64,000 nucleotides of DNA, taken from contig OZ020588.1 of NCBI GenBank assembly GCA_963971535.1, forward strand, positions 124,225,943 through 124,289,942, given 5' to 3'. Below the pieces are notes generated by a model, which saw only the letters and a list, made by a program, of their open reading frames with translations, was not told where the DNA came from and ran no database searches. A program made the position numbers and the translations under genes. This document shows, in pieces, positions 37,676 through 47,064 of this stretch. Origin of the DNA: Notolepis coatsorum (lineage: Eukaryota; Chordata; Actinopteri; Aulopiformes; Paralepididae). How positions within the stretch are numbered: the stretch's first letter is position 1; every line of letters begins with the position of its first letter.

Positions 37676-40434
37676 TTACTCTGGATAAAAAAAAACTTTA
37701 CAGACAACATTGAGACAAAGCTTCCTGACACATCTCCATCCAAACTCTTGGAAGAACTCATTGAAATCTCATCTGATACCACCTGGAGAGCTAGTTTCAT
37801 AGAGAGGCCTTTAACCTAGAACTGGGGAGCTTGGACTGGTCAGATGAGCTCAGTGGTACACAGGTTGAAGAAACATGGCTTGGATTCAAAACCAAATTCA
37901 CAGCAATACTCAACAACATGGCACCGATAAGAACCACCAGGGTTAAAAATCGCGCTGAGGCATGGATGCACACTGAAATACTGGCCGCTATGAAAACCAG
38001 AGACAAAAAATGCTCTGAACTTCATAAAAGTCAGACAAAGCTTTCCAAAAGCTCAAACAGTGAACTCCAAGCCCACGTGGTTGAACTAAAAATCCAAAGA
38101 AACAGACTAAGAAATGACGTAAACACCATGATCAGAACCGCAAAAAGAAATTTCATCAACGACAAAACTGAGGAAAACAAAAACAAACCCCGCGAACTTT
38201 GGAAATTACTCAATAATCAACTAGGCTGCAGTAAAAAACTTAAAACCAGATTCTCAAACATAAACATAAAGACGGACAACACGCTCATCACAGACAAGCT
38301 GGATGTAGCCAATTACTTAAACATCTTCTTCACAAACATAGCCACAACACTGGTAAACAAACTACCCTCCCACTCAGGGCATTATGGGGTAGAACACATA
38401 GTAGCATACTACAAAAACCTAGGGGTCCACAAAGACGACTTCAAACTTGAAATGGTAACAACCGATGAGGTACTCAAAAAATTGAGCGCCCTCCAACCTA
38501 ACAAGGCCACTGGCCATGACAACATCCCCTCCAAATTCCTCAGAGACGCAGCAGCCGCCATCACCCCAGTCATCACACACATAATAAACCTCTCTATAAA
38601 ACAGGGGCACGTCCCCAAGGACTTCAAAATTGCGAGAGTGACCCCTCTACACAAAAAGGGCAGCAAATTAGACCCAGGCAACTACCGCCCTGTTTCTATT
38701 CTTACCTCCATCTCGAAAGTCATGGAGAAAATAGTCTACGAACAGGTCGAAAAGTACCTGGCGGAAAAAAACCTAATCTACGAATTCCAATCTGGCTTCA
38801 GAACGTCCCACTCCACTGACACATGCCTCCTCTATTTGAACGACCACATCAAACAAGAGGTGGACGCTGGCAAATACTGCGGCATGGTCATGCTGGACCT
38901 ACAAAAGGCCTTCGACACTGTCAATCACTCCATTCTAATGGACAAGCTAAAAGCAATTGGTTTTGATAGCCTATCAGTGAGCTGGATGCAATCCTACCTG
39001 GAGGGGAGAGAACAGATGGTAGAGGTAAACGGTACTCTATCCCCCCCCCTCACAGTGAGCTGTGGTGTTCCACAAGGAAGCATACTAGGACCGCTACTCT
39101 TCCTAATTTATGCAAATGACATGTCGTCAGCCTGTGACTGCAACTTGTTCCTGTTTGCGGACGACTCAGCCCTGCTGGTCTCTGATAAGAACAAATTGCA
39201 GGTTGAAAAAACCCTGAGCACGGAACTAGGCAAAATCTGCATATGGCTTGCTGATAACAAACTATCATTACACATGGGCAAAACAGAGTCCATTCTCTTC
39301 GGTTCAAATAACAAACTCAGCAAGACCGACGGCTTCTCAGTTACAGTGGGTGACAATATTGTCACAAGGAAAGACGAAATTACCTACCTGGGTTCCATCC
39401 TAGAGGCAAATCTTTCCTGTGACAAAATGGCATCCAATGTAATAAAAAAAGTCAACCAACGAACTAGATTCTTGTACCGGATCTCCTCTCTGGTAAACAA
39501 GAATACCCTGAGGACTCTGGCAGGAGCACTCATTCAAGGGTACTATGACTATGCGTGCACCTCATGGTACCAAAGCACCTCAAAGGCGCTTAAAACAAAA
39601 TTACAAACATCACAAAACAAACTGGTCAGACTACTACTTGACCTGAACCCCAGAACCCACCTCACCCCTGCCCACTTTGCCAACCTAGGATGGCTTAGAG
39701 TAGACGACAGAGTACAGCAACTTGCAATGGGCCTGGTCTACAAGATACACTATACGACCGGGGTGCCCATGTACATGTCAAAATACTTCCCAAAGGTCAG
39801 TGAATACCACAACCACTACACCAGAGGAAGCTCAACAAATCATGTTAAACCCAGATTCGGCTCAAACAAGGGACTAAACACGTTTCGCAATTATGCCACA
39901 ACAATGTGGAACGCCCTACCCAAAGCTGTAAAGGAATGTGAATCCCTGCCCACATTCAAAACCGCCCTTAAAGAGCACCTACGGGAGGCTGCAATTCGAA
40001 ACTGGCCACCGTAAATGCCCAAAACCCCCACCACCTCCTAATAGACAGTCTCCTCCCCACCGCATGTATATATTCCCTCCCCGCCGTATGTATATTCCCC
40101 TCCCACCCACCCCCCCCCTCCTAATGTACAGTCCCCTCCCCATCATATGTATATACTCTGTCAGGATCTAGGGGTAACAGTACTGTATATTTGAATACCG
40201 CCTATGTCACAAATGTATCAGTACTAAATACCTATATGTCCCTATGCCATAAATGTCATGTATGTTATGTATGTCATAAATGTCTATATGAATTGAAAAT
40301 GGGGGACCCTGATGGAAACAAGACAAACGTCTTTCTCAGGTCTGCATCCCCTTAACAATTGTATGTATTGAGCCGTACTGTATTGTACCCATTCTGCAAT
40401 CTGTTAAATAAAGTTTTCATTCATTCATTCATGG
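37676..40434 (+). mobile_element. LINE-Y (CR1/Jockey-type) copy 1, 5'-truncated
   Basis: It contains a long ORF2 segment and a 3' UTR with conserved GGGGGACCCTGATGGAAACA, GCATCCCCTTAACAATTGTA and TACCCATTCTGCAATCTGTT blocks. It ends in AATAAAGTTTTCATTCATTC repeats. Most of the endonuclease is missing. The 3' UTR is shared by many fragments in the window (3.1, 8.3, 44.9, 51.8, 56.0 and 57.6 kb). Confidence 0.88.
37831..40014 (+). CDS. LINE-Y ORF2, reverse transcriptase (727 codons, 5'-truncated)
   Basis: The ORF is open over its whole length. After an endonuclease-to-RT linker (RELWKLLNNQLG), reverse transcriptase motifs appear in order: LQPNKATGHDNIPSKFL, NYRPVSILTSISKVMEKIV, FQSGFRTSHSTDTCLL, MLDLQKAFDTVNH (motif A, about residue 356), CGVPQGSILGPLLFLIYAND (motif B), LFADDSALLV (motif C, about residue 442), and the C-terminal AGALIQGYYDYACTSWY and MWNALPKAVKECESLPTFK. 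All catalytic aspartates are present. Lacking the endonuclease and ORF1, it cannot retrotranspose alone but could encode reverse transcriptase. The intact frame implies a young insertion. Its exact clade (CR1, L2 or a relative) is uncertain. Confidence 0.88.
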   Translation: MDWSDELSGTQVEETWLGFKTKFTAILNNMAPIRTTRVKNRAEAWMHTEILAAMKTRDKKCSELHKSQTKLSKSSNSELQAHVVELKIQRNRLRNDVNTMIRTAKRNFINDKTEENKNKPRELWKLLNNQLGCSKKLKTRFSNINIKTDNTLITDKLDVANYLNIFFTNIATTLVNKLPSHSGHYGVEHIVAYYKNLGVHKDDFKLEMVTTDEVLKKLSALQPNKATGHDNIPSKFLRDAAAAITPVITHIINLSIKQGHVPKDFKIARVTPLHKKGSKLDPGNYRPVSILTSISKVMEKIVYEQVEKYLAEKNLIYEFQSGFRTSHSTDTCLLYLNDHIKQEVDAGKYCGMVMLDLQKAFDTVNHSILMDKLKAIGFDSLSVSWMQSYLEGREQMVEVNGTLSPPLTVSCGVPQGSILGPLLFLIYANDMSSACDCNLFLFADDSALLVSDKNKLQVEKTLSTELGKICIWLADNKLSLHMGKTESILFGSNNKLSKTDGFSVTVGDNIVTRKDEITYLGSILEANLSCDKMASNVIKKVNQRTRFLYRISSLVNKNTLRTLAGALIQGYYDYACTSWYQSTSKALKTKLQTSQNKLVRLLLDLNPRTHLTPAHFANLGWLRVDDRVQQLAMGLVYKIHYTTGVPMYMSKYFPKVSEYHNHYTRGSSTNHVKPRFGSNKGLNTFRNYATTMWNALPKAVKECESLPTFKTALKEHLREAAIRNWPP

Positions 40435-40439
40435 TGCTG

Positions 40440-40650
40440 AGTACCAAGTATCTCATGATGCTGCAGTTAAGGTGTTGATACCATTCAGCCCCACATATCT
40501 GTGTGAAGCTGGCTTTTCATCCATGACAGCTCTGAAAACAAAATATAGGGCCACGTTGAGCCTTGATGATGACATGCGTGTTGCCTTGTCAAAGATCTCC
40601 CCACGTATTGATCGTATTATTAGCCAGCAGCAGCGGACCTCGCATTGAGC
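40440..40650 (+). pseudogene. hAT transposase C-terminal dimerisation fragment
   Basis: The plus-strand frame encodes VLIPFSPTYLCEAGFSSMTA, LKTKYRATLSLDDDMRVALS and ISPRIDRIISQQQ, ending in TGA at about 40647. This is the conserved C-terminal block of ZBED5/SCAND3-like hAT transposases. The catalytic core and BED finger are gone, LINE-Y now occupying the space just upstream. Confidence 0.85.
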
Positions 40651-41178
40651 TAGAAATGTCCACTGAGTGAACGAGTGCTTATTTTCTGTATTTATTTATA
40701 TTTTTTGAGAAATGGTAACTTGGTGATCCTTTTCTGTATTTAAAAAAAATACATGATTTTTTGTTTTTGAGAAATTGTCAAACTTATCCAAATATGCTAT
40801 TTTTATGGAGAACAGTGCAGCTGCAACAGATAGCACTTTAGTGATCCTTTTCTGTATTTAAAAAAAAATACATGATTTTCAGTTTTTTCTTAAATAAACA
40901 TTATTTTGAAAGCAAGCACTTTTGTCATCAGATTCAGACAACTTTATTGATCCCGCGTGGGGCAATTCATATTTGCAGATTCACCAACAAGCAACAAAGA
41001 CAAACAAACAACAAAACATCTCAACGACAGCACGGCAAATAAAGAGTCATTGTATCATCATTGTAGCAAAAAAGACAGGACCGGAAAAGTCTTTATTGTA
41101 TGTAGGGGTGCCCTGGAATATGTTATTGAACACAGGGGTGCCTTGGCAGCAGAAAGGTTGAGAACCCCTGCTCTAGAG

Positions 41179-41282
41179 CCATCGCAGCATGGCCAAGACC
41201 TTCCTCATCCAGCATACTGTCCTTCTGAAGCTCTAGCATCAAGTCATTAGTGGCCATGAACCTAGAGAGAGAGAGCGAGAAT
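41179..41282 (-). pseudogene. CAND1/2-like pseudo-exon, unit 1, 5' half
   Basis: On the minus strand a pyrimidine-rich CTCTCTCTCTAG acceptor (41263/41262) is followed by codons for FMATNDLMLELQKDS and LDEE. The reading frame then breaks where 11 bases, coding roughly SERK, appear to be missing. The exon is cut at the hAT target site. Its remainder is at 36566-36611. Confidence 0.65.
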
Positions 41283-41528
41283 ACGTTAGTAGATATAGTC
41301 TAGGCCAGTGATTCTCAATATTATTTTGCATATCTAGGACCTCTAATTTAGTCCACATGCACATCTACATACGTTATACTGTAGCATTACAAACCATTTG
41401 ACAGCCAGGTCCTGCAACTCTCCGTTCTTGTCCTCTAGGAGCCATCGCAGCATGCCCAAGACCTTCCTCATCCAGCATACTGTCCTTCTGAAGCTCTAGC
41501 ATCAAGTCATTAGTGGCCATGAACCTAG
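41283..41528 (-). pseudogene. CAND1/2-like pseudo-exon, unit 2 (hAT empty site)
   Basis: A tandem copy of unit 1 without the hAT element. The exon spans 41524-41395 on the minus strand (130 nt against 144 expected from human CAND1 exon 2). It encodes FMATNDLMLELQKDS, LDEE, then, one frame on, KVLGMLRWLLEDKNGEVQDL and AVK, ending at a GTTTGT donor. The same 14-nt net shortening is present in unit 1, so the damage predates the duplication. The acceptor polypyrimidine is separated from the exon by an L2 fragment at 41529-41948. Confidence 0.7.
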
Positions 41529-41915
41529 AAACCCCCTATACCAACGCCAGGGCCCTCAGATCGGCTGATAAGGGTCTCCTAACCACCCATAGGTCTAACA
41601 TCAAGTCTAGGGGGGGACGTGCTTTTGCTGTCGCAGCCCCTGACCTCTGGAACAGCATCCCCATGTCCATTAAATCTGCCCCCTCCATCGAGTCTTTTAA
41701 ATCAAAACTCAAAACCCACCTATATCGCCTGGCCTTCCCTGACTCACTTTGACTCTTGCCGTACTCGTTGACATGTTGTTCTGTTTTTTACTTTGTCTAT
41801 CCGTTGATTTTATTAAATTTTTCTGTTTATTTTAATACTTTTCTTTGTTTTTAGCTTAGCTATGTGAAGCACTTTGGTTGACAAGCGTCATGTTTAAACG
41901 TGCTATATAAATACA

Positions 41916-41948
<33 letters not shown>
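41529..41948 (+). mobile_element. L2 LINE 3' end
   Basis: The frame encodes YTNARALRSADKGLLTTHRS, RAFAVAAPDLWNSIPMSIK and SFKSKLKTHLYRLAF, the L2 ORF2 C-terminus. A 3' UTR follows with GTGAAGCACTTTGGTTGACA, GTGCTATATAAATACATTTG and (ATTG)n. It is inserted between the pseudo-exon of unit 2 and its acceptor tract (GAGAGAGAGAGCGAG resumes at 41949). Confidence 0.88.
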
Positions 41949-42062
41949 GAGAGAGAGAGCGAGAATACGTTAGTAGATATTGTCTAGGCCAGTGATTCTC
42001 AATATTATTTTGCATATCTAGGACCTGTAATTTAGTCCACATGCACCGTCCTCTACATACAA
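41949..42062 (-). repeat. CAND-like tandem unit 3, intron part only
   Basis: A third partial copy of the 36455/41283 intron, sharing AATACGTTAGTAGATA, AGTGATTCTCAATATTATTT and ATACTGTAGCAT. It ends just before the exon position, so no exon is present. Confidence 0.75.
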
Positions 42063-42265
42063 TATACTGTAGCATCCATCATCACTTCTTGATTTGTAAG
42101 AAGTCTTTGCAGAAGAGCTAAAAGTAAGGACATTCAACATTCGGTATATGAAGGCATTTACAGGATGACTCTTTCCAGCTGTTGAAATGAAAGTATGTCC
42201 CAGATTAAAAAGTATATATATACACAGTCACACACACACAATAAAACATTTTATACATCACTTAC

Positions 42266-42459
42266 AAGCATGACCATTGAAGTACCGGTAGATCTTGACC
42301 GTCTTGGGCTTTCATCTCGTTGTTGAGATCCAGCACTTGTCACAGACCGCCAGGGTTCAGAGCTAACCCTAACTTTCAGGATAGACAAAAGAGCAGAGAA
42401 AGCTATCAATGAAATGCCTAAATGTAATGCCCAGTTTCTCAAACCATCCGCTAAACTAT
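42266..42459 (-). pseudogene. Candidate spliced exon of unknown protein
   Basis: On the minus strand a CTTCCTACAG acceptor (42461/42460) is followed by 64 open codons (SLADGLRNWALHLGISLIAF, SALLSILKVRV, a Ser/Arg-rich end) and a consensus GTAAGT donor at 42265-42260. The helical segment recalls uncharacterised transposon-related fish proteins, but I cannot assign it. It could be an exon of a host gene or of a domesticated element. Confidence 0.35.
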
Positions 42460-43227
42460 CTGTAGGAAGGTGAAATTGTGGAATTCTTGTCCATGAGGTT
42501 TATTCTTCACAATATCCAGTTTTCATCACATTTAGCTGGAATAGTTGCTATTAATTATTTGATCATGGGTAAAACAATTAAGGGCTGAAGCATAAACAAG
42601 AACTGTCATACATAAGCATAGGCCTATATATAACACAAATTATATCACTATATAAATGAGTACAATATTTAGCACATTTAGCCACTATGCTACCCACTAT
42701 GCAAGCTTATACTGTAACGTTAGATGAAAGAAAACAACGACGGTTGGTAATGGTGGTAATATATAGCTCAGTCAATCACCGAACACAGCCAAATTTGAGA
42801 TATATAACAGGTGAAATGATAAACGGGCACGTACTTTTATATCATTGACTACAATCTGAATGTTACAGGATGGATCCCACATAAATTAAATAACTATTGA
42901 CGTTAACTTTCAAACGAGTGAACTCGGACTGAACTTCAACCGTCGTACTACAGTTACTGCATTGCAAATTGAGGTCCCTCCTACCGCCATTCCAACGGCC
43001 TCTACCGCCCGTTAACGGCCCTCGTCAAATGGTTTTATTAGGGTGGGTGCGGCTTCTGTTTTGTGCCGCCAGGAGGCGCAAAGTCAAGTTGGAATTATAT
43101 CCATCCAGCGCACCGAAGACCCGCCCCTACTCTGCCTCATGTTTACAAAATCAGCTGTTTAGCCATTAGCCATTAGCTGCTAAACTAGCGTTAGAGTCGA
43201 GGAAAAGCAATTGATGCTTTGGATCTA
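42460..43227. other. No gene recognised; possible 5' gene region
   Basis: AT-rich up to 42900, then more GC-rich from 42960 to 43150 just before the candidate exon at 43228. No TATA-like or repeat terminus that I can support. Confidence 0.35.
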
Positions 43228-43711
43228 ATGAACGAGGGCATATTGGACTTTGTTACAGAGCTGTACTCAAGTGGATTTCGTGGAGGGGCGTTTATAGGTA
43301 AGTGCAAAATAACTATAACTCACCAAGAGCTAACGTTAGCTAGCCGCACACCGGTAGCTAACGTGATAGCTAATACTAATGTTTCATACTGTATACACTT
43401 GATAACTCTGGTGATGTGCTGCTCTCACTCTCGCAACTGTGTGTATGTGGGATATGAGGACTGTGTGTAACTAGGAGGGATATGAGGACTGCGTAACTAG
43501 GAGTGATATGCATTAGCTATTTATAGTCTGTGTCTATTTTCATGTCATTTTCCATACCCAGTTCTCTTCTCTAATGGCTATTTTCTTTTTATGTTGCAGG
43601 TACCTGTCAAACTGGAGACTATTTCCACTCCATCGCCATCAGCTACAGAGTGGGGTTTTGGCACTGTGGCAAGGATTTTGCAATACAATGTTGAGCTACT
43701 ACTTAAAGGCA
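43228..43711 (+). pseudogene. PIF/Harbinger-like transposase remnant in two exon-like blocks
   Basis: Block 1 (ATG at 43228 to 43297) encodes MNEGILDFVTELYSS and GFRGGAFI and ends at a GTAAGT donor. Block 2 begins at 43600 after TTATGTTGCAG. Joined, the frame continues GTCQTGDYFHSIAISYRVG. TGD-F-SIA-SYRVG is typical of the N-terminal helical region of HARBI1-like transposases (usually ATGDSF..IAFSYR.G). One base later the frame breaks, and TVARILQYNVE reads on in another frame. Whether the splice signals are used is unknown. Confidence 0.45.
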
Positions 43712-43723
43712 CTGGGTCCTATG

Positions 43724-43866
43724 TGTCATAGTATTGTTAACTGACTACAAGAGGAGTATACGTTACGACATGTTTACGACAGTTACAGTAAGTGGGAGTG
43801 GCGCGAGAGGCAGGGATTGTTGGGATTGAGGAACCACCTGAGGTAGTAATAAAGCGTCTTGTTTAC
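43724..43866 (+). repeat. 5' LTR, first part
   Basis: First 143 bp of the 185-bp LTR, up to the hAT target site TTGTTTAC. It includes AATAAAGCG near 43850, a possible polyadenylation signal. Confidence 0.92.
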
Positions 43867-44158
43867 CAGAGGTGTGGACTCGAGTCACATGACTTGGACT
43901 CGAGTCAGACTCGAGTCACGAATTTGATGACTTTGGACTTGACTTGACCAAATCAAAAAAGACTTTGACTTCGACTTTGACTTTAATACCAATGACTTGT
44001 GACTTCACTTGGACTTGAGCCTTTTGACTTGAGAAGACTTGATACCTTGGCTTCCCCCATGCCCAAAGATAAGTTATATTAAATACTGAATGGTTCGTTA
44101 GTTACTGCGTTATTTTTATGTAGATTGGTAGCGAGCTGGAGCGCAGTTCTCCTCTCCG

Positions 44159-44424
44159 GTCTGAGACCAATAGGGTCCAGCTGCAGCGCCGGAGAATCCT
44201 CTCACTGGGCAATCCTGTGGCAGCCACGAACCTTCTTTCTATAGAAGCAGCTCGGTTGTTCAATCAATCAATCAATCAATCAATCCAATAACACACGCTC
44301 GTCGCTCACTTAAAACAGCGCACCTCCCAGCTGCTATATAGAAAGTAGTAGGTTCGTGGCTGCCACAGGCTTGCCCCTTGAGAGGAGTCTCCGGCGCTGC
44401 AGCTGGACCCTACTCGGGGAGACA
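44159..44424. repeat. Foldback inside the hAT element
   Basis: Arms of about 95 bp (44159-44252 and 44327-44424) share GGGTCCAGCTGCAGCGCCGG and GTGGCAGCCACGAACCT in inverted order. The spacer holds an (AATC)n run. Confidence 0.8.
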
Positions 44425-44439
44425 CGCTGTGCTGTGGGG

Positions 44440-44640
44440 TGTTGTTTACTATTTGACCGTCATGGCAACCCACACTTTACAGATGGATATTGTCACAATT
44501 TCTCTTTTGTCGAGCACAAAGAAAAGATCGTTTTAGTTAAATGTAATTTGTGTCTTGGCTCAAAGATCATATCTTCTGCCCACTTTGTTTGAAACAATCC
44601 GACAGCATCCAATCAATTTGCGCCAGAGAAGAAGTAAGTT
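44440..44640 (+). pseudogene. BED-type zinc-finger remnant of a hAT transposase
   Basis: The frame encodes FSFVEHKEKIVLVKCNLCLG and SKIISSA, resembling the first half of BED fingers at the N-terminus of hAT transposases (F....K..V.C..C). It stops soon afterwards, and nothing of the catalytic core follows. Confidence 0.4.
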
Positions 44641-44872
44641 ACGAATGTTAAGAACAACGGATCCAGTGGGAAATTATACCAAATATTGCTTCGTTTGCTT
44701 ATAAAAACTATGTGGTGGTCAACAAAAAACGAATTGCAGAAAATCACAGATGGAGACGCAACAACTTCCAACTACATTTGAAGCTGCATAAATAACGGTA
44801 TGTAACTTGGTTTATAAACAATCAGCAATGTCTTGCTTGATGAAAGCCTAACATTAATGCTGCTGAAAATTG

Positions 44873-46376
44873 TATCAAAGATTGCAGAATGGGTACAATA
44901 CAGTACAGCTCAATACACACAATTGTTAAGGGGATGCAGGCCAGAGAAAGACTTTCATCTTGTTTACATCAGGGTCCCCCATTTTCAATTCATCATGACA
45001 CTTATGACATACAGCTATACAGTTCTGTTTTATCAAGACATTTATGACATACAAGTATATACTATACAGTACTGTATAAGAGACATAGATCATAAGAAAC
45101 AGAAATATATACTACATTCGAAGGGTAAGAAACTACATTGAAGGGGGTTGGGGGGGGGGGGGGGTTGGACATTTACAGGGGCCAGTTTTTAATTGCAGCC
45201 ACCCGTAGGTGCTATTTGAGAGCGGTTTTGAGGGTAGGGATTTACATTATTTTACGGCTGTGGGTAGGGCGTTCCACATTGTTGTGGCATAATTGCGAAA
45301 CGTGTTTAGTCCCTTGTTTGAGACTAATCTGGGTTGAACATGATTTGTGGAACTCCCTCTGGTGTTGTGGTCCTGGAATTCACTGACCTTTGGGAAGTAT
45401 TTCGACATGTAGGTGGTAGTGTATCTTGTAGACCAGGCCCATTGCAGGTTGATGTACTCTGTTGTCTACTCTAAGCCATCCTAGGTTATCAAAATGGGCA
45501 GGGGTAAGGTCAAGCAATAGTCTGACCAGTTTGTTTTGTGATGTTTGTAATCTTGTTTTTAGTGCCTTTGAGGTGCTTTGGTACCATGAGGTACAAGCAT
45601 AGTCGTAGACTCGTAGTACCCTTGAATAAGTGCTCCTGTTAGTCTTCAAGGTATTCTTGTTTACCAGTGAGGAGATCCGGTACAAGAATCGAGTTCGTTG
45701 GTTGACTTTTTTTGATTACCGTACTTTTCGGACTATAAGCCGCGGCTTTTTCCCCCATTTTTCTACCCTGCGGCTTATATAACGGTGCGGCTTATATGTG
45801 GACAAAACCCGAAAATCGAAATATTGCTTTTTTTACTGCATTGAAATGTTATTTATCTGTTCCCTTATTTGCTAAACCTAATACAAATGAGTTAATTCTT
45901 GTTATTTTTCCGACAGTATTGTGTCCCAATGGGAGTCATTCTCTGTAGAGGTGGGAGTCATTCTCTGTAGATGTGGGAGTCATTATCTGTAGAGGTGGGA
46001 ACTTCAAGCTCAATATAAGAACGGCCATGCACCACCACCCACAGAATCGAGAAAGAGCAATCAATCTGTCAATCCTTTCCGTGTCCGGGCCGGGTGAGGT
46101 TTCCCGTGTTGAGTTAAATTAAACCGCACGGTCCACTCCTTACATATGGTAATTAAACATTAAAACACATGCGGCTTATAGTCCAGTGCGGCTTATATAT
46201 GTACACATCATTCAATTTAGCTGCTGCGGCTTATAGTCAGGTGCGGCTTATAGTGCGAACATTGGTTGCCATTTTGTCACAGGATGGAACCCAGGTAGGT
46301 AATTTCATCTTTCCTTGTGACAATATTGTCACCCACTGTAACAGAGAAGCCATTGGCCTTGCTGAGTTTGTTATTT
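44873..46376 (-). mobile_element. LINE-Y copy 2, minus strand, interrupted
   Basis: 3' UTR at 44873-45130 and ORF2 C-terminus at 45380-45715 (SSLVNKNTL, DYACTSWYQSTSKALKTRLQ, HFDNLGWLRVDNRV). After the MITE at 45719-46262, the preceding ORF2 part (complement of 39313-39440) continues to about 46376. A G-run lies at 45148-45164. Several small indels; not functional. Confidence 0.8.
45719..46262. mobile_element. MITE with GGACTATAAGCCGC ends
   Basis: It starts CGTACTTTTCGGACTATAAG and ends with the complement of GTTCGCACTATAAGCCGCAC. Internal CGGCTTATA blocks repeat near both ends. It interrupts LINE-Y copy 2 precisely (compare 39425-39460). This CTATAAGCCGC type is widespread in vertebrates; superfamily not assigned. 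Confidence 0.75.
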
Positions 46377-46800
46377 TATCCAAGAGAGAGAGCGAACTCG
46401 CACACTAATTAGGCCCTACCTAATTCTAATACCTAATAAACTACCTAATATATGAAATGCAGAGATGCCTTGTCATTTCAGTACAGATTCTTTATACCCC
46501 AAAATTGATAAAGGGTTAAGGTTAGTTGAACCGAGGTCTGCTATTATGGATCATGTGCCTAGACTGTATATACAGGGCAGGCAGACGTTAAATAAATGAT
46601 TGGTCCAAGTGGGAAGACAATATGTTGGTTATTGTTATCCTATACCTTTAAAATGGATATGATGATCCTTATAATTTTTTTTCTCAATATACTCCTGAAC
46701 TGGTTTTCACGCAGCTCTTGCCCAATTGTATCTAGTTGTAAGACTGATTCTGAATATCATTACATTTATAGAAATTAGATTATGTTTTGCCAACAAGTTG
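46377..46800. other. No gene recognised
   Basis: AT-rich interior of the hAT element with no ORF or repeat that I recognise. Confidence 0.5.
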
Positions 46801-47001
46801 ATAATGAAACTTTTTGGTGAAACGCGTATTATGACTCGTTTAGGACTCGAAACTTAAAGGTTAGGACTTGGGACTCGACTTGGGACTTTTCAGTCTTGAC
46901 TTGGGACTCGACTTGGGACTTGACTCGGGACTTGAGTACCAAGACTTGCGACTGACTTGAGACTTGCAAAACAATGACTTGGTCCCACCTCTGTTGTTTA
47001 C

Positions 47002-47060
47002 CAACCAACTGTTCCGTTGTCCGTTAATATCTAAGATATTACATGGTGTCAGAAGTGGTC
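47002..47060 (+). promoter_or_regulatory. 5' LTR end and primer-binding site
   Basis: The LTR ends at 47043. TGGTGTCAGAAGTGGTC follows immediately, in the position and style of a tRNA primer-binding site. I do not assign the tRNA. The gag-pol ATG at 47065 follows 21 bp past the LTR. Confidence 0.75.
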
Positions 47061-47064
47061 GAGG

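Larger units (their letters stand above)
36612..41170. mobile_element. hAT element (ZBED5-like) with nested LINE-Y
   Basis: It starts CAGCGGTTCTCAACAGGGG and ends AGGTTGAGAACCCCTG. It is flanked by CTCTAGAG at 36604-36611 and 41171-41178, a perfect 8-bp duplication. A transposase C-terminus survives at 40440-40647. Internal inverted copies (37555-37675 against about 40720-40845) share AGTGCTATCTGTTGCAGCTG and TATTTGGATAAGTTTGAC. LINE-Y (37676-40434) sits inside. A paralogous empty site exists at 41283-41528. Confidence 0.92.
43867..46993. mobile_element. hAT element with LINE and MITE cargo, inside the gypsy LTR
   Basis: It begins CAGAGGTGTGGACTCGAGTC and ends GACTTGGTCCCACCTCTG, flanked by the perfect 8-bp duplication TTGTTTAC (43859-43866, 46994-47001). 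Both ends carry many GACTTGGGACTCGACTT-type subterminal repeats (43880-44050, 46830-46980). It contains a foldback (44159-44424), a BED-finger-like remnant (44440-44640), LINE-Y copy 2 (44873-46376, minus) and a further MITE (45719-46262). No intact transposase. Confidence 0.92.

Noticed and set aside
37831..40014. Host gene encoding a 727-residue protein
   Set aside because: The reverse transcriptase motifs and the LINE tail show it is a retrotransposon ORF.
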